This document shows, in pieces, positions 27,952-37,661 of a DNA stretch of 64,000 bases; position 1 is the stretch's first letter, and every line of letters begins with the position of its first letter. Position numbers and translations under genes: made by a program. Below the pieces are notes generated by a model that did no database searches, was not told where the DNA came from, and saw only the letters and a list, made by a program, of their open reading frames with translations. The stretch is from an uncultured Vampirovibrio sp. (GTDB taxonomy: Bacteria; Cyanobacteriota; Vampirovibrionia; Gastranaerophilales; Gastranaerophilaceae), in NCBI GenBank assembly GCA_910577515.1, contig CAJTLW010000002.1, forward strand, positions 186,001 through 250,000, written 5' to 3'.

Positions 27952-29553
27952 TTAAATTACAATTTCTTTTTCTTCTTTGTATGTAACATACCCCAAATGT
28001 GTTTCAGGCGGGCGTTTTAAGTATTTTCTTTTAGTATAAATTATGGAAACTTTTGAACTTTCTTTTGCAGAAGAATTTTCCTTTACAAGTTTTGCTGCAT
28101 AAAGCAAAACCTCATCAGTTACAGCCTTTTTGCCATTTTCTGTTTTAATTATAATGTGTCCCGAAGGGCAGTCTTTAGTGTGAAGCCAGATATCTTCAGG
28201 GTTTGACAATTTTCTAATCAGATAATCGTTTTGCTTGTTATTTTTACCCAAATACAGCGTAAACCCTTGGTATTCAATGCATTTAACGTCCGGTTTATTT
28301 TCTTTATTTCCTTTAATATTTTGTGTGTTTTTTCCGCTAAATTTGCTTATCTCTTCTTCAATTTCATCTAAAATATCTGGTCTGTCCGCATTTTTTATTG
28401 TGAATAAAATTTCGTTTAAATATTGAATATTTTGTTCAGCCTCAAGTTTTCTTTTTTCTAAAACTTCCTTTGCTTTTTTGCCTTTAGAATAGAGTGCAAA
28501 ATACCATTGTGCATTTTCAGACGGTGTTTTGTTTTCATCCAGAATAATTTCAAACCCCTCTGTTGCAAGTATCTTATCCCCCTTATTAATTTTATAAATA
28601 TTGGCTAAAATCAAATCTCCCTTTTCTTTATATGCCAGATAGTTTGATTTTTTATCCGAATTTAAAATAATATCGTTATTTCTCTTAAACTCTTTTTGAA
28701 TTTGTCTTAAAAGTGTGTTTTTCCGCCCCTGAACTAAATCTTTTAAAACAAAGTGTGAAAAATATGCTTCAATTAAACCGTTTAAATTATTTAAATCAGG
28801 CTCAAAAAGTCCTTCTTCTTTAATTTTTTCTGCCCAAAATTCTAAAATAAGCTGCTTGTTGCCCCCTGCTAAATTTTGAAAAAGAGAGAATAATTCTTCT
28901 TTTTTGGCTTCTGCCGCTTTTTTTAGGATAAAATCCGTTAATCCTTTAGAGAAATAATAATATTTATCAGAAATTTGTGCTGTATCTAAAGTATAAAAAT
29001 CAGCTATGGAGCTTTTTAAAATATCAGTTTTTTCCTGTTTTGGCGGGTAAATATAAGTCACTCCGCCCCAAACTTCCCTAACAGAGCTTTTTTCAGGGGA
29101 AATATTATGCACGCATCCCGTTATTACCTTGGTTTTAGCATTATACAAAATAACATTAGAATGCTTTCCCATAAGTTCCACACTAAGGCACATTGGGATG
29201 AGCGACCCTATCTCATCATAAATATCAAAATAAAATTCGACTATTCTTTCATAGTCTACAACTCTTATATTGTTTAGCTTTCCACCCTCAAGATGTTTTC
29301 TTAAAAGCATACAAAACATAGGCGGTGCGGGTGGTATTTTTATAAAATAATTATCTTTATCTGTCATGAAATTTATATGCGCAAATTTCGGGTCAACATT
29401 TATATAAAGCTTTCTGTTTTCCCCTAAATTGCGCATTGATAAAAGGATTTCGCGTTTTGATAACATCTGGATTTTTTGTACAACAGCGCCGTTTAAAAAA
29501 TCCTTATTTTCTTCAATTAAATATTTTAAACTTAAAGAATCTAAATTATACAT
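27952..29553 (-). CDS. rqcH: NFACT-family ribosome quality control factor RqcH
   Basis: Homologue of eukaryotic Rqc2/NEMF, often annotated as fibronectin-binding protein. It binds stalled large subunits and adds Ala tails in bacteria that have been tested. 533 residues from ATG 29553: NFACT-N (YLIEENKDFLNGAVVQKI, then SVELMGKHSNVILYN), a helical middle, and NFACT-R at the C-terminus (DIWLHTKDCPSGHIIIKT, HLGYVTYKEEKEI). The frame extends 27 codons further up, but that would run into nadD. An excellent promoter ends 7 nt before ATG 29553 and there is no Shine-Dalgarno site, so the message is probably leaderless. Confidence 0.93.
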   Translation of the reverse strand: MYNLDSLSLKYLIEENKDFLNGAVVQKIQMLSKREILLSMRNLGENRKLYINVDPKFAHINFMTDKDNYFIKIPPAPPMFCMLLRKHLEGGKLNNIRVVDYERIVEFYFDIYDEIGSLIPMCLSVELMGKHSNVILYNAKTKVITGCVHNISPEKSSVREVWGGVTYIYPPKQEKTDILKSSIADFYTLDTAQISDKYYYFSKGLTDFILKKAAEAKKEELFSLFQNLAGGNKQLILEFWAEKIKEEGLFEPDLNNLNGLIEAYFSHFVLKDLVQGRKNTLLRQIQKEFKRNNDIILNSDKKSNYLAYKEKGDLILANIYKINKGDKILATEGFEIILDENKTPSENAQWYFALYSKGKKAKEVLEKRKLEAEQNIQYLNEILFTIKNADRPDILDEIEEEISKFSGKNTQNIKGNKENKPDVKCIEYQGFTLYLGKNNKQNDYLIRKLSNPEDIWLHTKDCPSGHIIIKTENGKKAVTDEVLLYAAKLVKENSSAKESSKVSIIYTKRKYLKRPPETHLGYVTYKEEKEIVI

Positions 29554-29560
29554 CGTTTTT

Positions 29561-29589
29561 ATTGTAATATAATTGGTATCGGAGGGCAA
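29561..29589 (-). promoter_or_regulatory. sigma70-type promoter of rqcH (leaderless)
   Basis: Minus strand TTGCCC (29589-29584), a 17-bp spacer and TACAAT (29566-29561); seven bases then separate it from the ATG at 29553. The -35 box overlaps the GGAGGG ribosome site of divergent nadD. Confidence 0.75.
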
Positions 29590-29595
29590 AATATT

Positions 29596-30168
29596 TTGGT
29601 CTGTTATTTTTTTGGAACCTTTAATCCGCCGCATTTAGGGCATATAAACCTCGCAAAAGCTGTGCGCTTCGAATTTTCGTTTGATAAAATTGTCTTTGTA
29701 CCGGCTTTTTGCCCGCCGCACAAAGAAACTCTTAATTATACCCACAGGGTTAATATGCTGAAGCTGGCGCTGGATGCCTCTTTTCTTGAAGTATCAGATA
29801 TTGAAGCGCACCTTGAAACGCCATCCTATTCCTATAGGACAGTAAACAAGCTGTTTGAACAAAACGGGGGAGTGAAAATCCCTTTCATTATAGGGTATGA
29901 CGCTTTTATAGATATTGAAAAATGGAAACACCCTGAAATTTTAGCTGAAAAATTAACTTTTATTGTTCTAAAAAGGCACGGCAGTGTGACAAAAGAGGAT
30001 ATTTTAACATTAAAAAACAAAGGTTTTGATTTTAAAATAGCCGAAACCCTTGATTATTTTGATGTATCATCAAATGAGATAAGACAAAAAATTATAAAAA
30101 ACGAAGATACAACGGGTTTAATAGATAAAAAAGTTAGGGAATATATTGATGAACACAGGCTTTACTGA
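29596..30168 (+). CDS. nadD: nicotinate-nucleotide adenylyltransferase
   Basis: Transfers AMP from ATP to nicotinate mononucleotide in NAD synthesis. 190 residues. It begins at TTG 29596, nine bases after GGAGGG; this places the invariant GTFNPPHLGH (nucleotidyl-transferase H-x-G-H) at residues 7-16. FVPAFCPPHKE and the late DVSSNEIRQKI match the family's phosphate-binding ends. It overlaps yqeK by 20 bp. Together with nadK at 9.7 kb the window covers two NAD(P) steps. Confidence 0.94.
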   Translation: MVCYFFGTFNPPHLGHINLAKAVRFEFSFDKIVFVPAFCPPHKETLNYTHRVNMLKLALDASFLEVSDIEAHLETPSYSYRTVNKLFEQNGGVKIPFIIGYDAFIDIEKWKHPEILAEKLTFIVLKRHGSVTKEDILTLKNKGFDFKIAETLDYFDVSSNEIRQKIIKNEDTTGLIDKKVREYIDEHRLY

Positions 30169-30790
30169 TAATTTTGCAACAACACCCTCAATAGAAACAA
30201 TTTTAAAGTGGCTTAAGGCAAATCTTACAGAAGAGAGGTATAATCATACTTTGGGGGTAAAGGATGCTGCAATTGAGCTTGCAAAACGCTACGGTTTAAA
30301 TCCCAAAAAAGCAGGGCTAGCAGGCCTTTTGCACGATTGTGCCAAGTGTTTGAAAAACGAAGATTTGCTTGATATTATAAACACAAAATGCCAAAATATT
30401 GAAAAATCCGAGCTTTTGAATTACAAAACCTATCATGCGCCCGTAGGAGAAACCTTTGCGCGCGATATTTTTAAAATAGATGACCCTGAAATTTTATCCG
30501 CAATAAGGTGTCACACCCTTGGAAAAACCGATATGACAACTTTTGAGAAGATAATTTTTTTAGCAGATAAAATTGAAGCAAACACAAGACCATTTGAATA
30601 CAGAAAAAAGCTGTGGGATATTTTGGATGAATATGACAAAATAAAAACGGGGTTGGGGCTTGATATGGCGCTATATGAGTGTTTTTCATCAACTATAAAA
30701 AGCCTTGTTGAAAGGCATCTTGCTATCTGCCCGCTTACAATTGATGTGTATAACAAGCTTTTAGATGATGTTAAAGATTATTTAAAGTAA
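30149..30790 (+). CDS. yqeK: YqeK-type HD-domain phosphohydrolase
   Basis: Family members hydrolyse diadenosine tetraphosphate to ADP. 213 residues from ATG 30149, overlapping nadD. The HD metal site is seen as ERYNHTLGVKDAA, LLHDCAKC, HAPVGE and IRCHTLG. The nadD-yqeK(-rsfS) order is standard in Firmicutes and Cyanobacteria; rsfS does not follow here. A C-terminal extension of about 30 residues after the HD core contains a possible iron or membrane contact, but none is evident. Confidence 0.92.
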   Translation: MNTGFTDNFATTPSIETILKWLKANLTEERYNHTLGVKDAAIELAKRYGLNPKKAGLAGLLHDCAKCLKNEDLLDIINTKCQNIEKSELLNYKTYHAPVGETFARDIFKIDDPEILSAIRCHTLGKTDMTTFEKIIFLADKIEANTRPFEYRKKLWDILDEYDKIKTGLGLDMALYECFSSTIKSLVERHLAICPLTIDVYNKLLDDVKDYLK

Positions 30791-30885
30791 ATTTTTCTAA
30801 AGCGCAGGTTCAAAACAGTTTTTTTATATTACAATTGTATTAGTTTACGAAACCACGGCTTTAAAAGCTTTTCAAGGGAGAATTA

Positions 30886-32229
30886 ATGACAGGCTCTGCC
30901 TCAAAACTAACCTTTTTTATCTTTTTTGCACTTGTTTTAGGAATTGTGTTTGGCTGGCTTGCCCCTGAAATTGCTGTTAAAATGCAGCCTTTAGCGGATA
31001 TGTTTTTAAGAATGGTGAAAATGATAATAGCCCCGCTTATTTTTGCCACCCTTGTTGTTGGAATTGCAGGCCATGGCGATGTTAAACACCTTGGAAAAAT
31101 CGGGCTAAAAACCATTGTATATTTTGAAATTGTAACTACCCTTGCTCTTGTTTTAGGGCTTGTTATGGCAAATGTTTTTAAACCCGGTGTAGGTTTTAAT
31201 ATTGATTTGAATTCCGTTTCAATGGCAGCTGTTGAAAAGATGCAAAATATTCAGTTAGACCATTCTTTTTCGCATTTATTGGTAGATATGGTGCCAACAA
31301 GCGTCTTTAAGGCAATGGCCGAGGGTAATCTGCTTCAAATAGTTGTATTTGCCATATTTTTTGCGCTTGCAATATGTGCTATAGGTCAAAAAGCGCGTCC
31401 TGTTCTGGATTTTCTTCAAAGTACATGTGAAATTATGTTCAAATTCACGGAATACGTTATGCTTTTTGCTCCCATCGGTGTTTTTGGCGCAATTTCAGCC
31501 ACAATCGGGCATAATGGTATAGGAATTCTTGCAAATTATGCTAAACTAATCGGTATCACTTATCTTTCCCTTGTTTTATTTGTAATAATTGTTCTTGCAG
31601 TTGTATGCAAAATTATAAAAATTCCCCTAAAAGGGCTTATAAAAGCCTTAAAAGAGCCGGCGCTGCTTGCTTTTACAACAGCAAGCTCAGAAGCTGCTCT
31701 TCCAAAGGCTATGGATATTATGGAAAAATTCGGGGTGCCGAAAAATATTGTAAGCTTTGTTATGCCGACAGGCTACACGTTTAATTTAGATGGCTCCACA
31801 CTCTATCTTGCGCTCACTGCTTTATTTTGCGCCCAAATTGCAGGTATTGATATCCCGGTTGAAAAACAGGTTTTAATCATGCTTACCCTGATGCTTACAT
31901 CTAAAGGTATAGCAGGCGTTCCAAGAGTTGCCCTTGTAGTTTTAACAGGCACTTTATCTTCCTTTGGTATTCCCGTTGTTGGTGTTGCAATACTTTTAGG
32001 TATTGACCAGATTTTAGATATGGGCAGAACCACAATTAATTTAATTGGAAATTGTGTTGCAACAACTGTTATTGCAAGATGGGAAGGTATTTTTGACTAT
32101 GAAAAAATGAAAAAATATATATCCTCGGATAAAAACTCCAAAAAATCAAATTTACCAAATATTATTTCTAATGATAATTCAAATGAAGCCAAAATTTATT
32201 CAAAAGCTCAGTTATTTGTTGAAAAATAG
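30886..32229 (+). CDS. dicarboxylate/amino acid:cation symporter (DAACS)
   Basis: Glutamate/aspartate or C4-dicarboxylate uptake with H+ or Na+. 447 residues, eight membrane segments plus two re-entrant loops. Signature blocks: MVKMIIAPLIFATLVVGIAG, FTTASSEAALPKAMDIMEKFG (hairpin 1 serine-rich tip), PTGYTFNLDGSTLYLA (TM7 N-x-D-G), and IDQILDMGRTTINLIGN (TM8 R/N residues that bind substrate and cation). The Arg in TM8 (MGRTTIN) suits acidic substrates. Start has AAGGGAG 7 nt upstream. Confidence 0.94.
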   Translation: MTGSASKLTFFIFFALVLGIVFGWLAPEIAVKMQPLADMFLRMVKMIIAPLIFATLVVGIAGHGDVKHLGKIGLKTIVYFEIVTTLALVLGLVMANVFKPGVGFNIDLNSVSMAAVEKMQNIQLDHSFSHLLVDMVPTSVFKAMAEGNLLQIVVFAIFFALAICAIGQKARPVLDFLQSTCEIMFKFTEYVMLFAPIGVFGAISATIGHNGIGILANYAKLIGITYLSLVLFVIIVLAVVCKIIKIPLKGLIKALKEPALLAFTTASSEAALPKAMDIMEKFGVPKNIVSFVMPTGYTFNLDGSTLYLALTALFCAQIAGIDIPVEKQVLIMLTLMLTSKGIAGVPRVALVVLTGTLSSFGIPVVGVAILLGIDQILDMGRTTINLIGNCVATTVIARWEGIFDYEKMKKYISSDKNSKKSNLPNIISNDNSNEAKIYSKAQLFVEK

Positions 32230-32263
32230 CATTACGGCTTCAAAAGTGTTATAATATTTTCTA

Positions 32264-33196
32264 ATGAAAAAGATTTTATTATTTATTTTTGCAGCGCTTG
32301 CCTTATGGAAAATTTTATCTATAGCAAATATTGAATTTCCGTTTCTTAATGAGTTTTCCGGCAAAAATGACAGCCTGCCGATATCATCAAAACCGGAATA
32401 TGCTCCTGAATGTGTAGAACACATGAGGTATCAAAAATTTGATGAAGCTGCCGTTTGCTATAAAAGGGCGCTTGCAAATGATAAAGCTAACCCTGAATTA
32501 ATGTTTTTTCTTGCTTTTTCTTTGTTTCAAAATAAAGAATATTCAGGTACCGTTTTTTATACAAATTTTATCTTAAAACATTTTCAAAATTCAAAATATG
32601 CTCAGCCTGCTGCAAAGCTTAATATAGCTGCGAATAAAATATTAAATGATAAAAGCAATCTTCAAGATAATGATTTTGGAGATTATTTTAATGAACTTGG
32701 AGGGGCTGCAAGATGGATTAAAACCCCGGTCAGAGTGTGGATACAGCATACAAATAATAATGCTAATTTAAAAAGTGCTTTTTATACCTGGCAAAATGCT
32801 CTCTATCCTACTATTGCATTTGAAATGGTAAATAGACAGGAAGATGCAAATATAATTGTATTATTTGGAAACCCGCCTGCTAAATGTTCATCGCAAGATG
32901 CCGTTGGCTGTACCTTGACTTATGGCTATACATCAAATATGAAATGGATAGGCAAATCTGAAATTTATATAACCCGCTTTACAAGATACGGTCAAAGACT
33001 TTCGGATAATGATATCTACGGAGTTTTAGTTCATGAAATAGGCCATGCAATTGGTATTGCAGGGCATAGTAAAAATAAAAATGATGTAATGTATCCAAGC
33101 ACAGATAACTATAATCTTCGCCCAACAAGACGCGATATTAACACCATAAGAAAAATTTATTCTTCAATAAAAGGTCCTGAAATTTATGGTAGATAA
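32264..33196 (+). CDS. secreted or membrane-anchored matrixin-like zinc metalloprotease with TPR-like region
   Basis: 310 residues. N-terminal hydrophobic anchor (KKILLFIFAALALWKILSI), then residues 45-120 with two TPR-like helical pairs (MRYQKFDEAAVCYKRALANDKANPELMFFLA). The catalytic domain has HEIGHAIGIAGH near residue 260, the H-E-x2-H-x2-G-x2-H zinc site of matrixins, followed by a Met-turn-like DVMYPST. Substrate unknown. TATAAT at 32250-32255 ends 8 nt before the ATG and no Shine-Dalgarno site is seen, so a leaderless message is likely. Confidence 0.88.
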   Translation: MKKILLFIFAALALWKILSIANIEFPFLNEFSGKNDSLPISSKPEYAPECVEHMRYQKFDEAAVCYKRALANDKANPELMFFLAFSLFQNKEYSGTVFYTNFILKHFQNSKYAQPAAKLNIAANKILNDKSNLQDNDFGDYFNELGGAARWIKTPVRVWIQHTNNNANLKSAFYTWQNALYPTIAFEMVNRQEDANIIVLFGNPPAKCSSQDAVGCTLTYGYTSNMKWIGKSEIYITRFTRYGQRLSDNDIYGVLVHEIGHAIGIAGHSKNKNDVMYPSTDNYNLRPTRRDINTIRKIYSSIKGPEIYGR

Positions 33197-33218
33197 TAAA
33201 ATCTATAGTTTTTTTTGG

Positions 33219-33247
33219 TTGACAAAAAGTTTGGCTTGCCTTACAAT
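33219..33247 (+). promoter_or_regulatory. near-consensus promoter of feoAB
   Basis: TTGACA (33219-33224), a 17-bp spacer and TACAAT (33242-33247). Only 9 bases separate it from the feoA ATG at 33257. No Fur-box palindrome is evident by eye. Confidence 0.85.
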
Positions 33248-33256
33248 TTTATTGCA

Positions 33257-33481
33257 ATGAGAACTCTATTTGATGTAAAAACCGGTGAAACAGTTAAAAT
33301 AACAGGTTTTGACCCAGATACACCAAAGGCAGCTTTTGCAAGGTTTGCGCTTTTTGAGGGTCAGGTAATTAAATGTATCGCAAAACCCGGACCTATTGTT
33401 ATTAAAGAAAAGTTTCAAACAATTGCAATCGGAAAGGAGTTTTCAAAAAAAATTCAAGTGTCAAAAGGCAAAATATTATAA
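33257..33481 (+). CDS. feoA: ferrous iron transport protein A
   Basis: Small SH3-like partner of FeoB, 74 residues from ATG 33257 (a longer frame to 33215 is contradicted by the promoter inside it). Pattern GETVKITGFDPDTPKAAFARFALFEGQVIKC and the final IAIGKEFSKKIQV match FeoA barrels. The gene is followed 3 bp later by feoB. No Shine-Dalgarno site precedes the ATG. Confidence 0.88.
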   Translation: MRTLFDVKTGETVKITGFDPDTPKAAFARFALFEGQVIKCIAKPGPIVIKEKFQTIAIGKEFSKKIQVSKGKIL

Positions 33482-33484
33482 ATT

Positions 33485-35392
33485 ATGAATATTTTAGGAT
33501 GCGCAGGCTGCACAAGATGCTGCCCGAACAATAACAACACCTCAAAAAAAACACCAAATAATGCTAAAATTTTTAAAAGCGACCCGAATTTAAAAAAGAT
33601 AATTCTTGTCGGAAACCCGAACGTTGGAAAATCAGTCATCTTTGGTGCTATAACAGGTGTTTATGCTGAAGTTAGCAACTATCCGGGTACAACGGTATCT
33701 GTTACAAAAGCAAAAATGGATTACGCCGAAATCATTGATACCCCTGGTGCCTATAGCCTTGGCAACTTTTCTGATGATGAGCGCGTTACAAAAGAAATCA
33801 TAACAGAAGCTGATGTTATAGTAAATGTTGTAAGCGCTACAAGCCTTGAGAGGGATTTATTTTTAACAGCCCAGCTTATAGACCTTGGTATTCCGCTTGT
33901 TTTGGTTGTCAATCAGGCAGATGAAGCTCATTCAAGAGGAATTGATATAGATTTTAAAAAGCTGTCAGAAGCCCTTGAAATAATGGTTTTTCCAACCATT
34001 GCAACAAAAAAGCAAGGTACGGCTGAAGTTATAGAATTTCTTAAAAATGGCGCTTACAATTCATCTAAAAAAGTTTCCCCCTTAATTGAAAAAATGTTTA
34101 AAGAGAGGGAAGTATCCAAAAATGAACGTATACAGGAAATTTTACAGCTGGAATGCGCCCATCTTAACTCTAAAGAATGTGAAGAATTACACAATGAGAG
34201 AATTTCTTTTGTAAATTCTGCAATTAAAAAATCAGTTACTTTTAATGCGCCCAAAAAACGCATTTTAAGCGGCTTAGAACACTTTTTCTTTCACCCTGTG
34301 ACAGGTTTTATAACAACGGTTTTTGTATTATATCTTTTGTTTGAAATAGTAGGCGTCTGGATTTCCGGAAATGTCGTAGATTATATTTATGGCGGCTTAG
34401 AAAATAATTTTTGCCCATCGCTTAGAAATTTTGTTGAAACAAATATTAAAAACGGTCTTGTAACAGAAATTATTGCAGGTGAATTCGGCATTTTTACAAT
34501 GGCATTAAGCATTATTTTCGGTGTTTTGGTGCCGCTTTTAACCGCTTTTTATATCTTTATGTCAATCCTTGAAGATTCAGGCTATCTGCCAAGAATGAGC
34601 GTTTTTTGCGATGAAGCATTGAAAAAAATCGGGCTTAATGGAAGAGCTGTAATTCCTATTATACTTGGTTTAGGCTGTACCACAATGGGAACAATTACAA
34701 CAAGAATTCTTCCTACAAATAAAGAAAGAATGATAACCATTGCGCTTCTTGGAATTGCCGTTCCATGTGCGGCACAACAAGGTATTATTGTTGTTTTAAT
34801 AGCTTCAATAGGGGGCTTAAAGGTTTGGGCGCTTTATCTTTTAATACTTTTATCCGTAATGGCGCTTACAGGCACGGTTTTATCCAAAATATCCAAAGAA
34901 AAAAGCTCCGATTTATTTATCAGCCTTCCGCCTTTAAGGGTGCCGAATTTTGTTAATATTGTGAAAAAAACCTTCTCAAGAATGGTTTCATTTTTAAAAG
35001 AGGCAACAGGCTTTTTTGTATTGAGTTCAATTATAATTAGCATTATGAACTATTTTGGCTGGCTTAAAACTATAGAAAAACTTCTTCAGCCGATTGTTGT
35101 AAATATGCTCCATCTTCCCGCAGAATTTTCAAATGTTTTTATTATGGGGCTGATAAGAAGAGATTTAGCAGCCTCAGGGCTTTTTGAGATGGCAAATATT
35201 TCAAATATGACCCCTTTGCAGGTTTTTGTGTCAGCCGTTGTTATCACCCTTTTTGTACCCTGTATTGCAATGCTCATAATGGTTTTCAAAGAAAGAGGAA
35301 TAAAAGAAGGTGTAATCCTCTGGATTTCTGCTTTTTGTATAGCAATAGGCACAGGTTCAATATTAACAAGGGTTTGTGGAGTATTATTCTAA
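33485..35392 (+). CDS. feoB: ferrous iron transporter FeoB
   Basis: Fe2+ importer with a cytoplasmic G domain, 635 residues. G1 is GNPNVGKS, then NYPGTTVSVTKA (G2), DTPGAYSL (G3) and NQADE at the G4 position (usually N-x-x-D, kept). Two Gate domains form the membrane part, e.g. ILEDSGYLPRMSVFCDEALKKIGLNGRAVIP and LGLGCTTMGTITTR. Unusually, the N-terminus carries a Cys cluster (GCAGCTRCC, residues 5-13) before the G domain. Shorter than E. coli FeoB, like many anaerobe forms. Confidence 0.95.
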   Translation: MNILGCAGCTRCCPNNNNTSKKTPNNAKIFKSDPNLKKIILVGNPNVGKSVIFGAITGVYAEVSNYPGTTVSVTKAKMDYAEIIDTPGAYSLGNFSDDERVTKEIITEADVIVNVVSATSLERDLFLTAQLIDLGIPLVLVVNQADEAHSRGIDIDFKKLSEALEIMVFPTIATKKQGTAEVIEFLKNGAYNSSKKVSPLIEKMFKEREVSKNERIQEILQLECAHLNSKECEELHNERISFVNSAIKKSVTFNAPKKRILSGLEHFFFHPVTGFITTVFVLYLLFEIVGVWISGNVVDYIYGGLENNFCPSLRNFVETNIKNGLVTEIIAGEFGIFTMALSIIFGVLVPLLTAFYIFMSILEDSGYLPRMSVFCDEALKKIGLNGRAVIPIILGLGCTTMGTITTRILPTNKERMITIALLGIAVPCAAQQGIIVVLIASIGGLKVWALYLLILLSVMALTGTVLSKISKEKSSDLFISLPPLRVPNFVNIVKKTFSRMVSFLKEATGFFVLSSIIISIMNYFGWLKTIEKLLQPIVVNMLHLPAEFSNVFIMGLIRRDLAASGLFEMANISNMTPLQVFVSAVVITLFVPCIAMLIMVFKERGIKEGVILWISAFCIAIGTGSILTRVCGVLF

Positions 35393-35427
35393 AGGCATTT
35401 AAATTTCTTAAGTATAAAAAAGTTTTT

Positions 35428-36605
35428 TTAACAGAATATTTCCCGCACAGCATCTTCGTTTTTATTATCAAATTCTTTTGATATTGGCGCATCCACTCCT
35501 AAAAATTTTGCCATTAAAGGAATCGTGCTTCCTTGCAAAATAACAGATATTATTACAACAAAAAATACGATATCAAAAATTGTATGTGAGTTTTGAATTC
35601 CGTAAGTTAAAGGAAAAGTCGCAAGCACAATTGGCGCTGCTCCCCGAAGCCCCGTCCAGCTTATCATAAGCTTTTCCTTAATGCTCATTTTGAAAGGCGT
35701 GAGGCTTATAAATACTGAAATCGGGCGCGCTATAAACATCAGAATGCAGGCAACAAGCAGAGCAGGTTTTATTATAGGATAAGCTTCTTTTATAAAAACA
35801 AGAAGGCCTAGTGCTGTAAACATCGCTATTTGCATAAGCCAGGCAATTCCATCATGAAATTTGACAAGCATCTTTTTGTGTACAAATTTTGCAGCGGCCA
35901 TTGTAAGCCCTGTTGTATAAACGCTCATAAAACCGTTTCCGCCCAAAATTTCAGATAATGAATAGCTTAAAAGCACTATTCCTGTTGTGATTACAACGTA
36001 CAAACCGTTATATTCAAGCTTAATTTTGTTTATAAGCCGTACAGCAAATTTCCCTATTAAAATACCAGCCAAAATGCCTATGCTCATTTGTTTTATAAGC
36101 ATAAAGCAAAGTGAAATAGCGGTTTTAAATTATTCTTTAAGCTGATATTTTTTGACCTTAAAACACTAAAAACCGCCGCCGCATCCGTAGATGAGATTAT
36201 TGCCCCCAAAAGAAAACATTCTTTAAGCCCTAAATTTAGAAATTTGTGTGCGATATACCCTGTTAAAATTGCTGTTATAAAAACCCCGATTGTAGCAAGG
36301 CTTAAGCCCTTAAAAAATACAGGTTTTATCTGTTTTATTTCAACGCTTAATCCACCCATAAAAAGAATATATGATAAAGCAATTATACCTATGGTTTGAA
36401 CCAGGTGATAGTTATCAAAATAGATTTTTCCAAACCCGTCAGACCCCATTAAAATGCCAATTAAGATAAATGTTAAAAGAGTAGGGATACCCAATTTGCC
36501 GGCTAATTTACTTGAAATTGCCCCTATAATGCACACTATCGAAGCCATTAGAAGTATCTGCCCGATTTTTACCTTCCTTATCCCTTTTATACCCGAAGTA
36601 TACAC
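35428..36605 (-). pseudogene. broken Na+(K+)/H+ antiporter, CPA1/NhaP2-like
   Basis: Two overlapping minus-strand frames (36605-36093 and 36102-35428) together read as one antiporter. The first gives GKLGIPTLLTFILIGILMGSDGFG through GAIISSTDAAAVFSVLRSKNISLKNNLKPLF, then shifts frame; the second resumes at IKQMSIGILAGILIG and continues to TGLRGAAPIVLATFPL. The block expected between them, containing the ESGSNDPMA-type motif with the ion-binding Asp, is absent, so roughly 30-40 codons were lost with a frame change. The C-terminal regulatory part is also short. Probably inactive; an assembly error is the alternative. Confidence 0.75.
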
Positions 36606-36675
36606 CTTCTATAGTATAACATATTTTACCTCTTTCCTGCTATAATTTTCTGTGTAAACTTTCAGGCCAAAATCA

Positions 36676-37599
36676 ATGGATGCAAATTCGGTTTTTTATA
36701 TATCATTTATAGACGCAATTAAAGATACTGCGGGCATTATCCCGTTTTTGTTTCTGATATTTTTTATAATTGAAATTGTTGAACACTTTTATTCAGATAA
36801 AATTATTTCTTTTGTGAAAATGTCCAAAAATGGAATATTTCCTTGCTATGCAGCTTTTCTTGGGTCTGCTTTTGGTGCTGTCTTTGCCGCTATACCTCAG
36901 TGCGGATTTTCTGTAATCGCAAGCACGCTCTATTGCAAACGTATTATTACAAAAGGTATGCTTATTGCAATATATATAGCAACATCTGATGAGGCCCTCC
37001 CTGTGCTTATTTCAAACCCGAAAGGATATAAGATTATTTTGCCTCTTCTTTCAATAAAAATTTTGGCAGGAATTATCACAGGCTGCTTTATAGATATATT
37101 TTTTCCATCAAAGAGTAGCAATAATGCAGCCTTAGAAGATATTAAGCTTGAAAAGGGCTGTCACAGCCATAATATTGCACCTTCTGATAAAAAAGAAACA
37201 ATAAAAGAACTGGTTTTGCATCCTGTTATTCATACATTAAGCGTTTTATTTTTTGTATTTTTAATTACATTTTTTATAAATTTAATTTTTGCACATTTTG
37301 CGCTAAATCCTTTATCTCTGGCAAATTTTGCCCTTCTTCAAAATAAATTTTTACAGCCTGTAGTAGCAGCATTTTTTGGAATTATACCAAATTGTGCCGT
37401 TTCTGTTGGGCTTACTATTATGTATTTAAAGGGTGCAATCTCCTTTGCATCTTGTGTTTCAGGGCTTTGTGCAGGTGCGGGGCTTGGAATTTTAGTATTA
37501 ATAAGAAAAAATGAAAATAAAAAAGACACGCTAAATATTATCTTTATTTTACTTGCTGCAAGCATTTTAACCGGTATTATCACTGCATTTTTTAATTAA
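36676..37599 (+). CDS. ArsP_2-like putative heavy-metal exporter
   Basis: 307 residues with about eight to ten membrane segments. Conserved blocks: GIIPFLFLIFFIIEIVEHFY, FGAVFAAIPQCGFSVIASTLYCKRIITKGMLIAIYIATSDEALPVLI, and a second half with GIIPNCAVSVGLTIMYLKGAISFASCVSGLCAGAGLG. The two IPQCG and IPNCA Cys loops are typical of this family (annotated as 10-TM heavy-metal or manganese exporter). A His-rich stretch (KGCHSHNIAPSDKKE) lies in the central loop. Substrate unproven. It sits close to feoAB, divergent from the broken antiporter. Confidence 0.82.
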   Translation: MDANSVFYISFIDAIKDTAGIIPFLFLIFFIIEIVEHFYSDKIISFVKMSKNGIFPCYAAFLGSAFGAVFAAIPQCGFSVIASTLYCKRIITKGMLIAIYIATSDEALPVLISNPKGYKIILPLLSIKILAGIITGCFIDIFFPSKSSNNAALEDIKLEKGCHSHNIAPSDKKETIKELVLHPVIHTLSVLFFVFLITFFINLIFAHFALNPLSLANFALLQNKFLQPVVAAFFGIIPNCAVSVGLTIMYLKGAISFASCVSGLCAGAGLGILVLIRKNENKKDTLNIIFILLAASILTGIITAFFN

Positions 37600-37661
37600 A
37601 ATGAACAAATGCCTTCCTAAAATCGTTGTACACTATGTAAGCAATCTTTGGAGGCAGTTTT

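Noticed and set aside
30808..30860. Possible tRNA-like TTCAAA sequence before the symporter
   Set aside because: No cloverleaf arms could be found around it.
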